DNA from: Spirulina major PCC 6313
GTDB taxonomy: Bacteria; Cyanobacteriota; Cyanobacteriia; Cyanobacteriales; Spirulinaceae
Direction: 5' to 3'
Assembly (NCBI RefSeq): GCF_001890765.1
Contig: NZ_KV878783.1
Span: 2,192,695 to 2,256,694, forward strand
Length of the DNA: 64,000 nucleotides
Shown here one piece after another: positions 52,887 through 61,963 of this stretch. A program made the translations under genes and the position numbers. Within the stretch, counting starts at the first letter, position 1, and the number at the start of each line of letters is the position of its first letter. Below the pieces are notes generated by a model. That model searched no databases and was not told the DNA's origin. It worked only from the letters and a program-made list of their open reading frames with translations.

Positions 52887-54539
52887 ATGGAATTCATTAG
52901 AGTTGAAAATCTAAGATGCTTGTCCGACACAGGTAAAATAAGAATAAAACCACTCACTATATTGTTAGGGCAAAATAGTTCGGGAAAAAGTACATTTCTT
53001 AGAGCGTTTCCTTTATTCAGACAAAGCATTGAGGTAAGAACAAAAGGCCCTATTCTTTGGACAGGAGACTTTGTCGATTTTGGTGAATATAGTGATGTAA
53101 AACAATTTCAGAATGACCAAGGAAATATCGCGTTTTCGCTTGGATTTTTACTGGAAAACACAGCAATAAATGTCAATTTAATGGAAGATGAAGAAAGATT
53201 CTTTTTTTACGCATCCAGAATGTTGAATATTATTCAGTCTGGAGGCTTACTTCTTGAAGCAAGGATTAGCTTGATTGAAGATCATAACAAGGAATCAACA
53301 AAGATTCATGCACTACAAGTACATATTGGAGATAACTCAATTCAAATAGAAACCGATAAAAGTGGTGCAGTGCGTAAATTTTTAGTAAATTCCACAGATA
53401 TGTTAAGCTCTGATATACACTATGTTTTAACTGATAGAGATACTTGGTCTATATTACCTCAAATTGAAGAAAAATCTTTAGACAAGAAAGAAAAATCAGA
53501 AATCTCTGATTCAGCAGATTCACTAAATTTATTATATATTTCCAGAATAGTATCTCGTGGATTAACAAAGACAACAGAAAAGCTTATTGAAAAGGCAAAA
53601 AGTTTGGATAATTCTCGAACTGGATTAGAGAAAATAATAGAAATGGTTGTTTCTTTTGGAATTGGTGATTCTCAAAGTATGTTAGAAGATATCAAGAAAA
53701 TAAAAAATTGCACTAAGACATGGACAAAAAACACAAGCTCTTGGAGTCTTGAAAGCCAAGATTTTCGGACATTGAGAGACTTGATTATTGCCATGAGAGT
53801 TCCACTCATTCTAGAAACATTAGACCATAAAATCAAAGACTACTTTACCCATGTTATATATATCGGGCCTGTTCGAGCAACAGCTTTAAGGTTTTATAGG
53901 ACTCAAGCTTTTGCGGTTGAAGAAATTGATCCGCAGGGACAAAATCTTGCAATGTTTCTTCGTAATTTAAAAAAAGAAGAAATGAAAAGATTCAATAAAT
54001 GGACTGAAACAAATCTTGGTTTTTCAGTACATATAAATAATAGCAAAGGATTAGTTTCAGTTGAAATAAAAAATTCAGATGGCAATCAATTTAATATTGC
54101 GGATACTGGATTTGGATTTTCTCAGCTACTGCCAATTGTCACACAGTTGTGGTATCTTATCGATCAACCTAAAAGAAACACTCGGCGTAGGCACACTTTT
54201 CTTTCAAGAGATAAAATTATAACTCTTGCAATTGAACAACCAGAACTACATCTTCACCCTCGTCTTCATAAATTACTTGCTGACGTTTTTGCTCTTGCTG
54301 TCAAAGAATCGAGAAAACAAAATAGAAGCTTAAAAATATTAATAGAAACTCATAGTGAGGTACTAATTAACCGTTTAGGGATGTTAATAGAGAAAGATCC
54401 TGAGCTATCTAAGGAAGTTAATATAGTTTTATTTGAACCTAGTGATGATCCAATGAAAACTTCTGTTAGGACTACAGGTTTTACACGAGATGGGTTTCTG
54501 GAGAGCAGTTGGCCACTCGGTTTCTTTGATATGGAGTAA
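52887..54539 (+). CDS. DUF3696-like ABC-type AAA ATPase of a putative defence pair
   Basis: The 550-residue protein has Walker A GQNSSGKST (28-36) near the start, as in AAA_15/OLD-type ATPases. A Walker B region follows with LAIEQPELHLHPRLHKLLADVF (about 450), then LIETHSEVLINRL, and an end (SSWPLGFFDME) like DUF3696 proteins. Such ATPases sense phage or regulate a nuclease partner. The gene has no HIP1 sites and is much richer in AT than neighbours. Its partner follows 55 bp later. PARIS AriA is a related idea but not the same. Confidence 0.85.
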   Translation: MEFIRVENLRCLSDTGKIRIKPLTILLGQNSSGKSTFLRAFPLFRQSIEVRTKGPILWTGDFVDFGEYSDVKQFQNDQGNIAFSLGFLLENTAINVNLMEDEERFFFYASRMLNIIQSGGLLLEARISLIEDHNKESTKIHALQVHIGDNSIQIETDKSGAVRKFLVNSTDMLSSDIHYVLTDRDTWSILPQIEEKSLDKKEKSEISDSADSLNLLYISRIVSRGLTKTTEKLIEKAKSLDNSRTGLEKIIEMVVSFGIGDSQSMLEDIKKIKNCTKTWTKNTSSWSLESQDFRTLRDLIIAMRVPLILETLDHKIKDYFTHVIYIGPVRATALRFYRTQAFAVEEIDPQGQNLAMFLRNLKKEEMKRFNKWTETNLGFSVHINNSKGLVSVEIKNSDGNQFNIADTGFGFSQLLPIVTQLWYLIDQPKRNTRRRHTFLSRDKIITLAIEQPELHLHPRLHKLLADVFALAVKESRKQNRSLKILIETHSEVLINRLGMLIEKDPELSKEVNIVLFEPSDDPMKTSVRTTGFTRDGFLESSWPLGFFDME

Positions 54540-54594
54540 AAGCATGTAAAGAATCATAGTTAAGATATCGAATTTTATATAGTCACTAAAACCG

Positions 54595-55740
54595 ATGTTG
54601 ATCAACATACACAAATCTATATTGAATAATGTCTGTAGTTCTACCGTAAATTCACTTGAACTTTTAGCATGTGCTCATCGTGAAGGTAAACATGTAATCA
54701 TGGCTTCAAATCGAGAGACATTATCTTCTATCACTCAAATTCAAGAACTATCTTCTACAGCAATTGCCACTTACAAGAGAATTCTCTATGAGCTGACTAC
54801 TATAATGGTCTACTTTTCTATAGTTAAACGATATATTGAAGTAGTTTATCCTTGTTATTCAAGTTCGGTAAAAGAAGATTCTGGTAAAACCATAATTCAA
54901 GTTTCTCCCAGCTTTTTTAGCGATTCTAGTCAAATACAAAAGACTATATTTCTTTGTGAAAATTTAGATGATTCAAGATTCTATAAGTTCATTGTAAAAT
55001 GTTTTCTGATCCATAAAAATCAATCACGTGTAAAAATTACATTCAATGAAAGGGGAGGAGGAGGACATACAATTAGTCAAGAATTCAAAAAAATACGAGA
55101 CTCTAATCCTAAACAGTTAGGCATTTGTATCGTAGATAGTGATAAATTTTTCCCAAAAAGTAAGCTAGGAAATACAGCATGTACAATCAAAAAAGAGTGG
55201 AGACCTGAACATGATTTGCATGTATATTTATGTGTTTTGAAGTCTAGAGAAATAGAAAATCTAATCCCTTGTCAAATTTTCTTTGACTATATTTCAAAGC
55301 AACAAGGAGACAAAGATAGAGAGTCTTTTTTGAAATTTCTGAAATTCGTCAAAGATCAAAATATATCTGATATCAAAATGTTTATTGATATAAAATGTGG
55401 AACTAAATTATTTGATATTTTTGAATCTAAAGAAAAGCAATGGATATCCAAGATATTAAAGCTTCAGGGTGCTTCTTTCACCGCTCTTGACGAAAATTGT
55501 TTAAGTGCTTCAAGATGTCTGAAAAATCAATCTAAAGCATGTTCTTGCCTTATATGTCCACGCTTTGGCGAGCATACTATGGCCAACATAATTAACTATA
55601 TTGACAATGAAAGTAATCACAAGATATATCAGTCATGCAAAGCAGAATTAGTCCAAGATGGTGTAATAAATGAAGAATGGGAAGATATTGGACAATTAAT
55701 CTTAGACTGGTGTATAGCAACAGAAGGAAAAATCACTTGA
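54595..55740 (+). CDS. TOPRIM-like nuclease candidate with cysteine cluster
   Basis: The 381-residue protein is not recognised as a known family. Residues 117-225 show a TOPRIM-like pattern: E122 in IFLCENLDDSRFY, DxD at D181 and D183 (ICIVDSDK), and SREIENLIP at 218-225, as in DUF4435 and related OLD-type proteins. Residues 302-321 contain five cysteines (302, 308, 316, 318, 321), a possible zinc site. The N-terminal 110 residues are helical. Pairing with an ABC-type ATPase and AT-rich composition indicate a transferred two-gene system. Function is inferred. Confidence 0.65.
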   Translation: MLINIHKSILNNVCSSTVNSLELLACAHREGKHVIMASNRETLSSITQIQELSSTAIATYKRILYELTTIMVYFSIVKRYIEVVYPCYSSSVKEDSGKTIIQVSPSFFSDSSQIQKTIFLCENLDDSRFYKFIVKCFLIHKNQSRVKITFNERGGGGHTISQEFKKIRDSNPKQLGICIVDSDKFFPKSKLGNTACTIKKEWRPEHDLHVYLCVLKSREIENLIPCQIFFDYISKQQGDKDRESFLKFLKFVKDQNISDIKMFIDIKCGTKLFDIFESKEKQWISKILKLQGASFTALDENCLSASRCLKNQSKACSCLICPRFGEHTMANIINYIDNESNHKIYQSCKAELVQDGVINEEWEDIGQLILDWCIATEGKIT

Positions 55741-55752
55741 TGTTGTGAATAA

Positions 55753-56187
55753 ATAGAATCGAAAGTCGAAGAAAAACACGAATTTGAAGACAGCTTGCCC
55801 CGGATTTATGCCGAAAGCACCGGCGAACCCTTCCCCTTTCCCGAAGGCGAAACAGCGCGGCTCTTGGGAACCGAAGAATGGTAAGTCCTCGAAGAAATTT
55901 GCACCGATGCCATGCACCTAGAACTGATGGCCAAACTCCTCGACACCGAGCGGAAATATCGCACCAAAGGCAAGCGAATCGGGATTTTCGATGACCTAGA
56001 GAAATGTTTTCACACCAGTTCCCGCACCGAAGCCGAAGCCATCCAACAGGCCCAAGATCGCTATGCCCTCAAAGGTGCGATCGCTTCCGGAGACCTCCAC
56101 ACCGTCCGCCAGCTTACCCTCAACCACGCCCCATCTAACAACAAACCCACCACCTGGGGCGACGCAAAATTCGGTAAAAAATCGTGA
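55753..56187 (+). pseudogene. dndC: Truncated dndC with internal stop
   Basis: The frame reads ESKVEEKHEFEDSLPRIYAE, then TARLLGTEEW, a TAA at 55882-55884 where a glutamate codon is expected, and continues as HLELMAKLLDTERKYRTKGK and a charged tail. This is the C-terminal part of DndC, the PAPS-reductase-like sulfurtransferase partner of DNA phosphorothioation. The N-terminal catalytic part is absent, replaced by the AT-rich module ending at 55740. Its TGA overlaps the dndD GTG start. Confidence 0.85.
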
Positions 56188-58199
56188 TTTTCCAACGCCT
56201 AACCCTGCAAAACTTTGGCCCCTATGCCGGTTGCCAAACCCTCAACCTCGCCACCGATGCCACCCAGCCGATTATCTTGATCGGCGGCATGAATGGCGGC
56301 GGCAAAACCACGATCATGGATGCCCTGCGCCTCGTGTTGTACGGTCAACGCGCCCAATGTTCTAACCGGGGCAACCTCGCCTACAGCGACTTTTTAAACC
56401 AGTGCATTCATCACCACACCCCACCCCGCGCCGAAGTTGCGATTGAACTGGTGTTTGAACACGCCCTAATCGGTGAGCCGGTGCATTATCGCCTGCGTCG
56501 GGCGTGGGAAAACCACGCCACCCCAAAAGAAACCCTCAGCGTTTTTACCACCCATCTGGAGACACAAACCGAAATTCCCGATCAAGCCTTGGCGAAAATT
56601 TGGGACGAACGCATTGAAGATTTATTACCCTTGGGAATTTCTAATTTATTCCTCTTTGATGGGGAGCAAATTAAAGAACTGGCCGAACAGGAGACCCCGC
56701 CCCCCGATGTGATTAATGCGATTCAATCCTTGCTGGGGTTGGAGTTGCCCGATCGCTTGGGGTTGGATTTGAAAATACTGCGCGATCGCAAACAAAAAGC
56801 GATCGCCCAACAGGACGAACAAGACCAACTCCACCGCCTCGAAACCGAAATCGACCAACACCAACAGGCCTATCAAAAAGCCTATCAAGACCTCGGCAAC
56901 CTCCAAAACCAAATCGACAAAGCCGCCAACGAATTAGAGATCGCCACCCAGATGTTTAACATTCGCGGCGGTGAAATTAGTGCCCAACGCGCCACCCTCG
57001 AAAGCCAACTCCAGCAACTCAACCAAGAAGCCCAACACCACCAAGATCACCTCCGCCAATGGGCCGCCCAAGTTCTCCCCTTGGGGCAGATTGCGCCCCT
57101 CTTAGAGCGAGCGCGGCAACAGGGTCATGGGGAATTGAACGCTGCCCAAGTTGCGATCGCCCACCAACAGATCAACGACCACGATCGCGCCCTCCTCGAC
57201 TTCGCCCAAACCCAAAATATTCACCCCGAATCCTTACAACAACTCCGGGACTTTATCACCCAAGAACAGACGAAACGGGAAAGCGCGATCGCCCAGATTC
57301 AGCCCTATTTAAACCTCGATGCCCAAACCCTCCAACGCCTCGATTACCTGCTTAAGCACCAGCTCCCCCACGCCCAAGCAGAGGTGAAAACCCTTTGCGA
57401 TCGCCTCGAAGTCGTCGCCATTGAAATCGACAACACCCAGCGCCAACTGGCCGCCGCTGCCACCCCAGAAGAATACGCCCAACTCGGCGCGACCCTCAGC
57501 CAAGCCGCCGCCCATCACGCCACCCTCACCGCCGCCCACCACACCCAAACCCAAACCGTCAAACACCTGCGCGACACCCTCAACACCAGCAAAGCCCAAT
57601 TGCTCAACTACAGTAATGCGATCGTCTCCCGGCAAAATGATCAGCACATTTTAAAATCTATCGATCGCGTTCAAAACACCCTAATTGAATTTCGCGATCG
57701 CCTCAAACTCCGCAAAGTCGATCAGTTAGAATCCGCCGTCACCGAATGTTTTCGCTATCTCCTCCGCAAAACCGACTTCATTAGTCGCGTCACCGTCGAT
57801 ACCGAAAAATTTACCCTCACCCTCTACAACACCACCGGCCAAACTATCCCGAAAAAACGCCTTTCCGCCGGAGAAAAACAAATCCTCGCCACTGCCTTTC
57901 TCTGGGGCCTCGCTCGCGTTTCCGGTCGCCATTTACCCGTCGCCATTGATACCCCTTTGGGCCGCCTTGATTCTTCCCATCGCCACAATTTAATTGAGCG
58001 TTATTTCCCCGTAGCCAGCCATCAAGTGATCCTCCTGTCCACGGATACGGAAATCGGCGCGATCGAAGTCGAACAACTGCGCCACAACCAAACCATCACG
58101 CGAGAATACCGCATTGACTACGATCCGATGGAACGGAAGAGCGCGATCGCGCCGGGGTATTTTCCCAATCTAGATCGCGTCACCACCCCCAAACTCTAG
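56184..58199 (+). CDS. dndD: DNA phosphorothioation ATPase DndD
   Basis: The 671-residue SMC/Rad50-like ATPase has Walker A GGMNGGGKTT (34-43), a long coiled coil (about 190-520), the signature LSAGEKQILATAFLWGLAR, and PVAIDTPLGRLDSSHRHNLIERYFP as Walker B. DndD acts with DndC and DndE in sulfur placement in DNA. GTG start overlaps the dndC stop (GTGA). It looks intact though dndC and dndB are not. Confidence 0.95.
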   Translation: MIFQRLTLQNFGPYAGCQTLNLATDATQPIILIGGMNGGGKTTIMDALRLVLYGQRAQCSNRGNLAYSDFLNQCIHHHTPPRAEVAIELVFEHALIGEPVHYRLRRAWENHATPKETLSVFTTHLETQTEIPDQALAKIWDERIEDLLPLGISNLFLFDGEQIKELAEQETPPPDVINAIQSLLGLELPDRLGLDLKILRDRKQKAIAQQDEQDQLHRLETEIDQHQQAYQKAYQDLGNLQNQIDKAANELEIATQMFNIRGGEISAQRATLESQLQQLNQEAQHHQDHLRQWAAQVLPLGQIAPLLERARQQGHGELNAAQVAIAHQQINDHDRALLDFAQTQNIHPESLQQLRDFITQEQTKRESAIAQIQPYLNLDAQTLQRLDYLLKHQLPHAQAEVKTLCDRLEVVAIEIDNTQRQLAAAATPEEYAQLGATLSQAAAHHATLTAAHHTQTQTVKHLRDTLNTSKAQLLNYSNAIVSRQNDQHILKSIDRVQNTLIEFRDRLKLRKVDQLESAVTECFRYLLRKTDFISRVTVDTEKFTLTLYNTTGQTIPKKRLSAGEKQILATAFLWGLARVSGRHLPVAIDTPLGRLDSSHRHNLIERYFPVASHQVILLSTDTEIGAIEVEQLRHNQTITREYRIDYDPMERKSAIAPGYFPNLDRVTTPKL

Positions 58200-58234
58200 T
58201 GCAGCGTCAATTCTAAGAATTAGGAGACTCGTAG

Positions 58235-58262
58235 GGTGCTGAAGCGCGAAGCGTAACGCACC
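58235..58262. repeat. Dispersed GGTGC/GCACC hairpin
   Basis: GGTGC (58235) and GCACC (58258) enclose GAAGCGCGAAGCG. It resembles the widespread cyanobacterial GTAGGGTGCGTTA-type element. It lies between dndD and the toxin-antitoxin pair. Confidence 0.5.
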
Positions 58263-58317
58263 GTCACGTTGAGCTAGGCTAAAATCAACACAATCAGCGG
58301 CGTTCAATGCGTGAGTT

Positions 58318-58650
58318 ATGAATCAAAAACTAGCGGAATCATTAGCGGGGGCAGTGGCATCCTTGTCGCCGGACGACTACAACACCTTTCAAACGTCATT
58401 CATTCGGCAAGCTATTCAAAAAACGCCGGGTGTCTGTGGGGGTCATGCCCGGATTCGGAATACACGCATTCCAGTTTGGACAATCATTTCGTTACAAAAA
58501 CAAGGGGCAGATGCACAGGAAATTCTGACAAACTTTCCCAGCCTAACACCGTTTGATATATTAATCACCCAGTCCTATTACGATCAAAATCAAACAGAAA
58601 TTGATGATTTACTTGTAGCGTATCATCATGACGATGAATCGGGTATTTGA
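58318..58650 (+). CDS. DUF433 antitoxin
   Basis: The 110-residue protein has the DUF433 helix-turn-helix core GVCGGHARIRNTRIPVWTII, then LQKQGADAQEILTNFPSLT and an acidic tail. DUF433 proteins are antitoxins of DUF5615 toxins. The 3' end overlaps the next gene by 23 bases. The pair lies inside the dnd operon. Confidence 0.88.
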   Translation: MNQKLAESLAGAVASLSPDDYNTFQTSFIRQAIQKTPGVCGGHARIRNTRIPVWTIISLQKQGADAQEILTNFPSLTPFDILITQSYYDQNQTEIDDLLVAYHHDDESGI

Positions 58651-59029
58651 ATTATATGCCAACGAAAATTTGGCTTTCGTGATGGTTGAACAATTACGCC
58701 ACTTGGGTCATGACGTGCTCACCTCTCTAGATGTAGGCAATGCCAATCGAGCGATCGCAGATGACGATGTTTTAAGGTATGCCACCACGAATCAACGAAT
58801 TGTTGTGACCTTCAATCGTGATGATTTTATTCAACTCCACAAAAGCGGCATCAGCCATGCCGGTATCATCATTCGTAAAGATGATCGCGCCTATATTGAA
58901 CAAGCGATCGCTTTGCATGAGTTTCTTTGTCAGCAGCAGAGCATGGAAAACCGTTTAGTCCGTGTTAAACAACGCAATCAACCTAAAACCCGAAACCCAA
59001 TTTTTACCATTCAAGAATATTCACGCTAA
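58628..59029 (+). CDS. DUF5615 PIN-like toxin
   Basis: The 133-residue protein has ELYANENLAFVMVEQLRHLGHDVLTS, ADDDVLRYATTNQRIVVTFNRDDF and SHAGIIIR, the DUF5615 PIN-like pattern. It probably is a nuclease toxin. The second ATG at 58634 is an alternative start. It sits between dndD and dndE and is likely a late insertion. Confidence 0.88.
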   Translation: MTMNRVFELYANENLAFVMVEQLRHLGHDVLTSLDVGNANRAIADDDVLRYATTNQRIVVTFNRDDFIQLHKSGISHAGIIIRKDDRAYIEQAIALHEFLCQQQSMENRLVRVKQRNQPKTRNPIFTIQEYSR

Positions 59030-59056
59030 TCCTTTTCCATCCTTCATTTTTCCATC

Positions 59057-59431
59057 ATGCAGCCACCGATTCACCGGATTCAACTCAGCCAAACCGCCAA
59101 AGATCATCTGATCAAACTGAAGCGGATCACGAAAATTGATCAATGGAATAGTCTCTGTCGCTGGGCCTTCTGTCGCTCCCTGGCCGAACCCCATCCGCCG
59201 TCCCCGGTGCCGATTCCCGCCGATAGTAATGTCGAGATGACCTGGGCAACCTTTGGCGGCGAGGATGCTGAGGTGCTGCTGATTGCCCTCAAGCAACGTT
59301 GTTTTGAGGATGGCTTTAGCCTTGACCCGGAGACCCTGGCGCAACAGTTTCGCCTCCATCTCCATCGCGGTATTGGCTATCTAGCAGGTGACCCGGATTT
59401 GAAAGGGATTCAGGACTGGGTGCAGCGTTAG
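59057..59431 (+). CDS. dndE: DNA phosphorothioation protein DndE
   Basis: The 124-residue protein has IQLSQTAKDHLIKLKRITKI, WNSLCRWAFCRSLAEP and a C-terminal RLHLHRGIGYLAGDPDLK. These match DndE, which is thought to bind nicked DNA in the modification complex. It is separated from dndD by the DUF433/DUF5615 pair. With dndB and dndC damaged, this is an orphan remnant unless other copies exist. Confidence 0.9.
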   Translation: MQPPIHRIQLSQTAKDHLIKLKRITKIDQWNSLCRWAFCRSLAEPHPPSPVPIPADSNVEMTWATFGGEDAEVLLIALKQRCFEDGFSLDPETLAQQFRLHLHRGIGYLAGDPDLKGIQDWVQR

Positions 59432-59727
59432 TCAGTTAGTCGGGGGCGATCGCGCAGTTCGATCAATCCGACGAAGCCGGTGAAAAAGGTATAGAGGGCG
59501 GCGGGGATGGGGTGTTGGCCGCGGGAGGGGGAGAGGGCGATCGCGATGCCGCTTTCGACCAGATGAGCCGCGATCGCGAACCGTTCCAGCCAGAAAATGG
59601 GCGTTAAACCCGCCGGAACCGCCATGCCCACGACTGCCGCGTAAAGATGCCACGCCTCCAAACCAAGGGCACTGAGGATCAAGAGGGTGGATAGGATTTT
59701 AATCAACCGCAAGATTAGGAGACGCAT
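59428..59727 (-). CDS. Small conserved membrane protein
   Basis: The 99-residue protein has about three hydrophobic segments (5-24, 27-50, 75-92). It overlaps the dndE end by four bases on the opposite strand. I do not recognise its family. The charged ends are positive at the N-terminus, fitting a cytoplasmic start. Confidence 0.6.
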   Translation of the reverse strand: MRLLILRLIKILSTLLILSALGLEAWHLYAAVVGMAVPAGLTPIFWLERFAIAAHLVESGIAIALSPSRGQHPIPAALYTFFTGFVGLIELRDRPRLTD

Positions 59728-59841
59728 GGGCCAGGTTCGCTCAACTAGAAACCAAAAAATCTGATTATGACGCTTGAATCATCCGGATCGGCACGGGTCA
59801 AACCAGAACGAAGTAATGGTAGATGCACCCTGATTTTTCAC

Positions 59842-59884
59842 CCCCTCCTTTGTCTCCCCTGAAGATTAAGGAGGGGTTTTTTTG
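59842..59884 (+). terminator. Strong plus-strand intrinsic terminator
   Basis: CCCCTCCTT pairs with AAGGAGGGG and is followed by seven or more T. No plus-strand gene ends just before it. It may end the dnd transcript, reading through the gene at 59428-59727 on the other strand, or a small RNA from 59730-59840. Confidence 0.85.
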
Positions 59885-61963
59885 TTAGGGCAACACGTCC
59901 ATCGATTGAATCAACCATTGACCGCTTTCACGAGTGACCGTATAGCGCACCCGGAGATTGTCGTCGTAGGAGGCGGCTTCGTTGGGGACACCGTTTTGAT
60001 ATTCCGTCGCCACTTCTCGCACGGCGGCTTCAATCATGGCTCGGTCGGGGTTGGTGTCGTCGGTGTTGACGGTTTCCACATTTACGGTGTGCTCGTATTC
60101 CCGATAGACGTTGCGGGCTTCAAAATCTTGGGCGAGGCGTTGCCATTGGGTGAGGATGGGTTCCGCCAAAATGAGGGAAAGTTCAGTGGTGTCGTGGTCG
60201 GGACTGAAGGCGATCGCTTTCACATTCAGCCAGGTTTGGACAATGTCTTCTCCGGTGGTGAGGTCGAGGGGGGTTTCAGCGGCGGGAATCGCGGCGGGGG
60301 TGGCCTCGGCGGGGGGCGGGGCGACGGGTTCCGGGGGGGGCATGGGAGATGTTTCCGGGGCCGGGGCTTCGATCACTGCCGCCGGACGGTTGAAGATCAG
60401 TTGCCACAGTTGATTCACCACGAAGCCGAGAAGCGCGATCGCGAGTACCCCCCCCGCACCCACGGCAATCAGGCGACCCGTGTTGAGATTGCCGCGCCGG
60501 GGCGAGCGTTGCGATCGCCGCGCCACCGGCACATCAGCAGCAGACTTCGCCGCCGGGTCACGGGGAGAGGGGGGACGCGGGGGCGGGGGGATCGGGACAG
60601 CGGGATTGGTGGCCGCTGCGGTGGCCGTGGCGTAGGCGGCCGCGGCGGAACTGGCAAAATCGGCGGCGGTGGGGGCGGCTTCGGTGGCGGTCAATTGGGC
60701 TTCCACCGCAGTCCATTGGTTTTCGGAATCAGCGGGGCTGGGTTCGCTGGGAATCGCTTCGAGATAGGCTTGGACTTGGTCGTTGGCGAAGTAATCCTTC
60801 AGGGCGACGGTGCGATCGCTCAAATCCCGAAAATGGGGAAACACTTCCGTTTGTAACCACCGTTCACCATAGAGACATAACCCCGGCAACAAATCCGGCG
60901 CAGCTTGGGACTGTTCCCGAATAAACGCCAAGGGTTCATAGTCTTGGCTCAACTCCAACGCCCGATTCGCCGCCTCAGTCTGCCCCAACAGCAGCGCACA
61001 AACCGCCTGCTCTAAGTACACATCCTGCCGCCGTCCCAACCGCGCCAGCCAGTCCTGCGCCTGGGTAATATACTGCGGCTCACCGTAGGCAAACCCCCGC
61101 GCCAACAGCGCATAGACCGCTAAATACATCGCTACCGCCGACGGGCGACGGGCTTCGGCCTCAAACAAGTCTTGCTGTTCAGCGGTGGTGAGGTAGTTGC
61201 GAATCTGCTGAATAAACCGGAGAAAATCATCCAGGCTTAACCCCGATTGATCATCACCGCTGCCGTCAATGCCGCCGCGATCGTCGAGCATTTCACCGAG
61301 TACCTTCAGGCCCCGCTGCCGTGCGTCGTGATTCTCCGGGTCTTGGGTGAGGAGTTCGAGGATGCGGTAGGGGCGAAGTTTATAAAGGTCGGCTTGGATT
61401 TCGCCGCGAATATTGGGAAAAAGGCCTTCCCGGAGGAGAATGTCTTGGCCGTAGTGGGTGGTTTGGGCGGCTTGGTCGGAGTGACCCTGTTGCCATTGTT
61501 CGCGGCCCAGTTCCAGACAGGCGAGGGCAATGGTGAGGACGATATCCGCCCGGCTGAGGCGATTGTTAACGAGTTTGGCTTGGTCGGGGGGCAGTTGGGC
61601 GTGGGGGTCAATCAGGGGTTCGGCCAGTTGCAAGACGAGTTCGTACTCGCCGAGTTCGTGGAGGAGGAGCAACGCCCCGATCAGTTGTTCGGCATCGAGG
61701 TCGAGGCTGGGGGGGCTGGCGGTTTGGTTGCCTTCGGGATAGGGGGTGTTGAGAAATCGCGCATCGTATTGCGATCGCTCCTCCTCATTGGCGAGCACCG
61801 CATAGGCTTCGTCTAAGAGTTGTTTGCGGGTATTAATCGCCAGATCGCTATATTCACGGCGCGGTAACTGTAGGGCGCGATCGTGGTAAGCCTGACTAAG
61901 TTGCTGCCCATCGGCTTGGATGGGTATCCCCAAGATTCGGTAATAATCGAGCGGAATTCGCAC
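59885..61963 (-). CDS. ftn2: Cell division protein Ftn2/ZipN (ARC6 homolog)
   Basis: From GTG 61963 the protein has 692 residues. It has an N-terminal J-like domain (VRIPLDYYRILGI; QLPRREYSDLAI), a helical TPR-like middle, and a membrane segment (LIAVGAGGVLAIALLGFVV, about 515-535). The C-terminal IMS domain (about 580-692) ends ESGQWLIQSMDVLP. It tethers FtsZ to the membrane. The GTG has AAGGAG eight bases upstream and aligns with the family start. The ATG at 62005 adds 14 non-family residues. Confidence 0.92.
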   Translation of the reverse strand: MRIPLDYYRILGIPIQADGQQLSQAYHDRALQLPRREYSDLAINTRKQLLDEAYAVLANEEERSQYDARFLNTPYPEGNQTASPPSLDLDAEQLIGALLLLHELGEYELVLQLAEPLIDPHAQLPPDQAKLVNNRLSRADIVLTIALACLELGREQWQQGHSDQAAQTTHYGQDILLREGLFPNIRGEIQADLYKLRPYRILELLTQDPENHDARQRGLKVLGEMLDDRGGIDGSGDDQSGLSLDDFLRFIQQIRNYLTTAEQQDLFEAEARRPSAVAMYLAVYALLARGFAYGEPQYITQAQDWLARLGRRQDVYLEQAVCALLLGQTEAANRALELSQDYEPLAFIREQSQAAPDLLPGLCLYGERWLQTEVFPHFRDLSDRTVALKDYFANDQVQAYLEAIPSEPSPADSENQWTAVEAQLTATEAAPTAADFASSAAAAYATATAAATNPAVPIPPPPRPPSPRDPAAKSAADVPVARRSQRSPRRGNLNTGRLIAVGAGGVLAIALLGFVVNQLWQLIFNRPAAVIEAPAPETSPMPPPEPVAPPPAEATPAAIPAAETPLDLTTGEDIVQTWLNVKAIAFSPDHDTTELSLILAEPILTQWQRLAQDFEARNVYREYEHTVNVETVNTDDTNPDRAMIEAAVREVATEYQNGVPNEAASYDDNLRVRYTVTRESGQWLIQSMDVLP

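Noticed and set aside
51668-54539. Septu-type (PtuA/PtuB) pair formed by the HNH gene and the ATPase
   Set aside because: The order is reversed, the HNH protein is long, and its base composition differs from the ATPase gene, which has its own partner downstream.
52887-55740. PARIS system (AriA/AriB)
   Set aside because: The general idea is similar, but the ATPase is longer with a DUF3696-like end, and the partner has a cysteine cluster and a long N-terminal part unlike AriB.
59882-60856. 324-residue glycine-rich plus-strand ORF
   Set aside because: It is an antisense shadow of the proline- and alanine-rich linker of ftn2.
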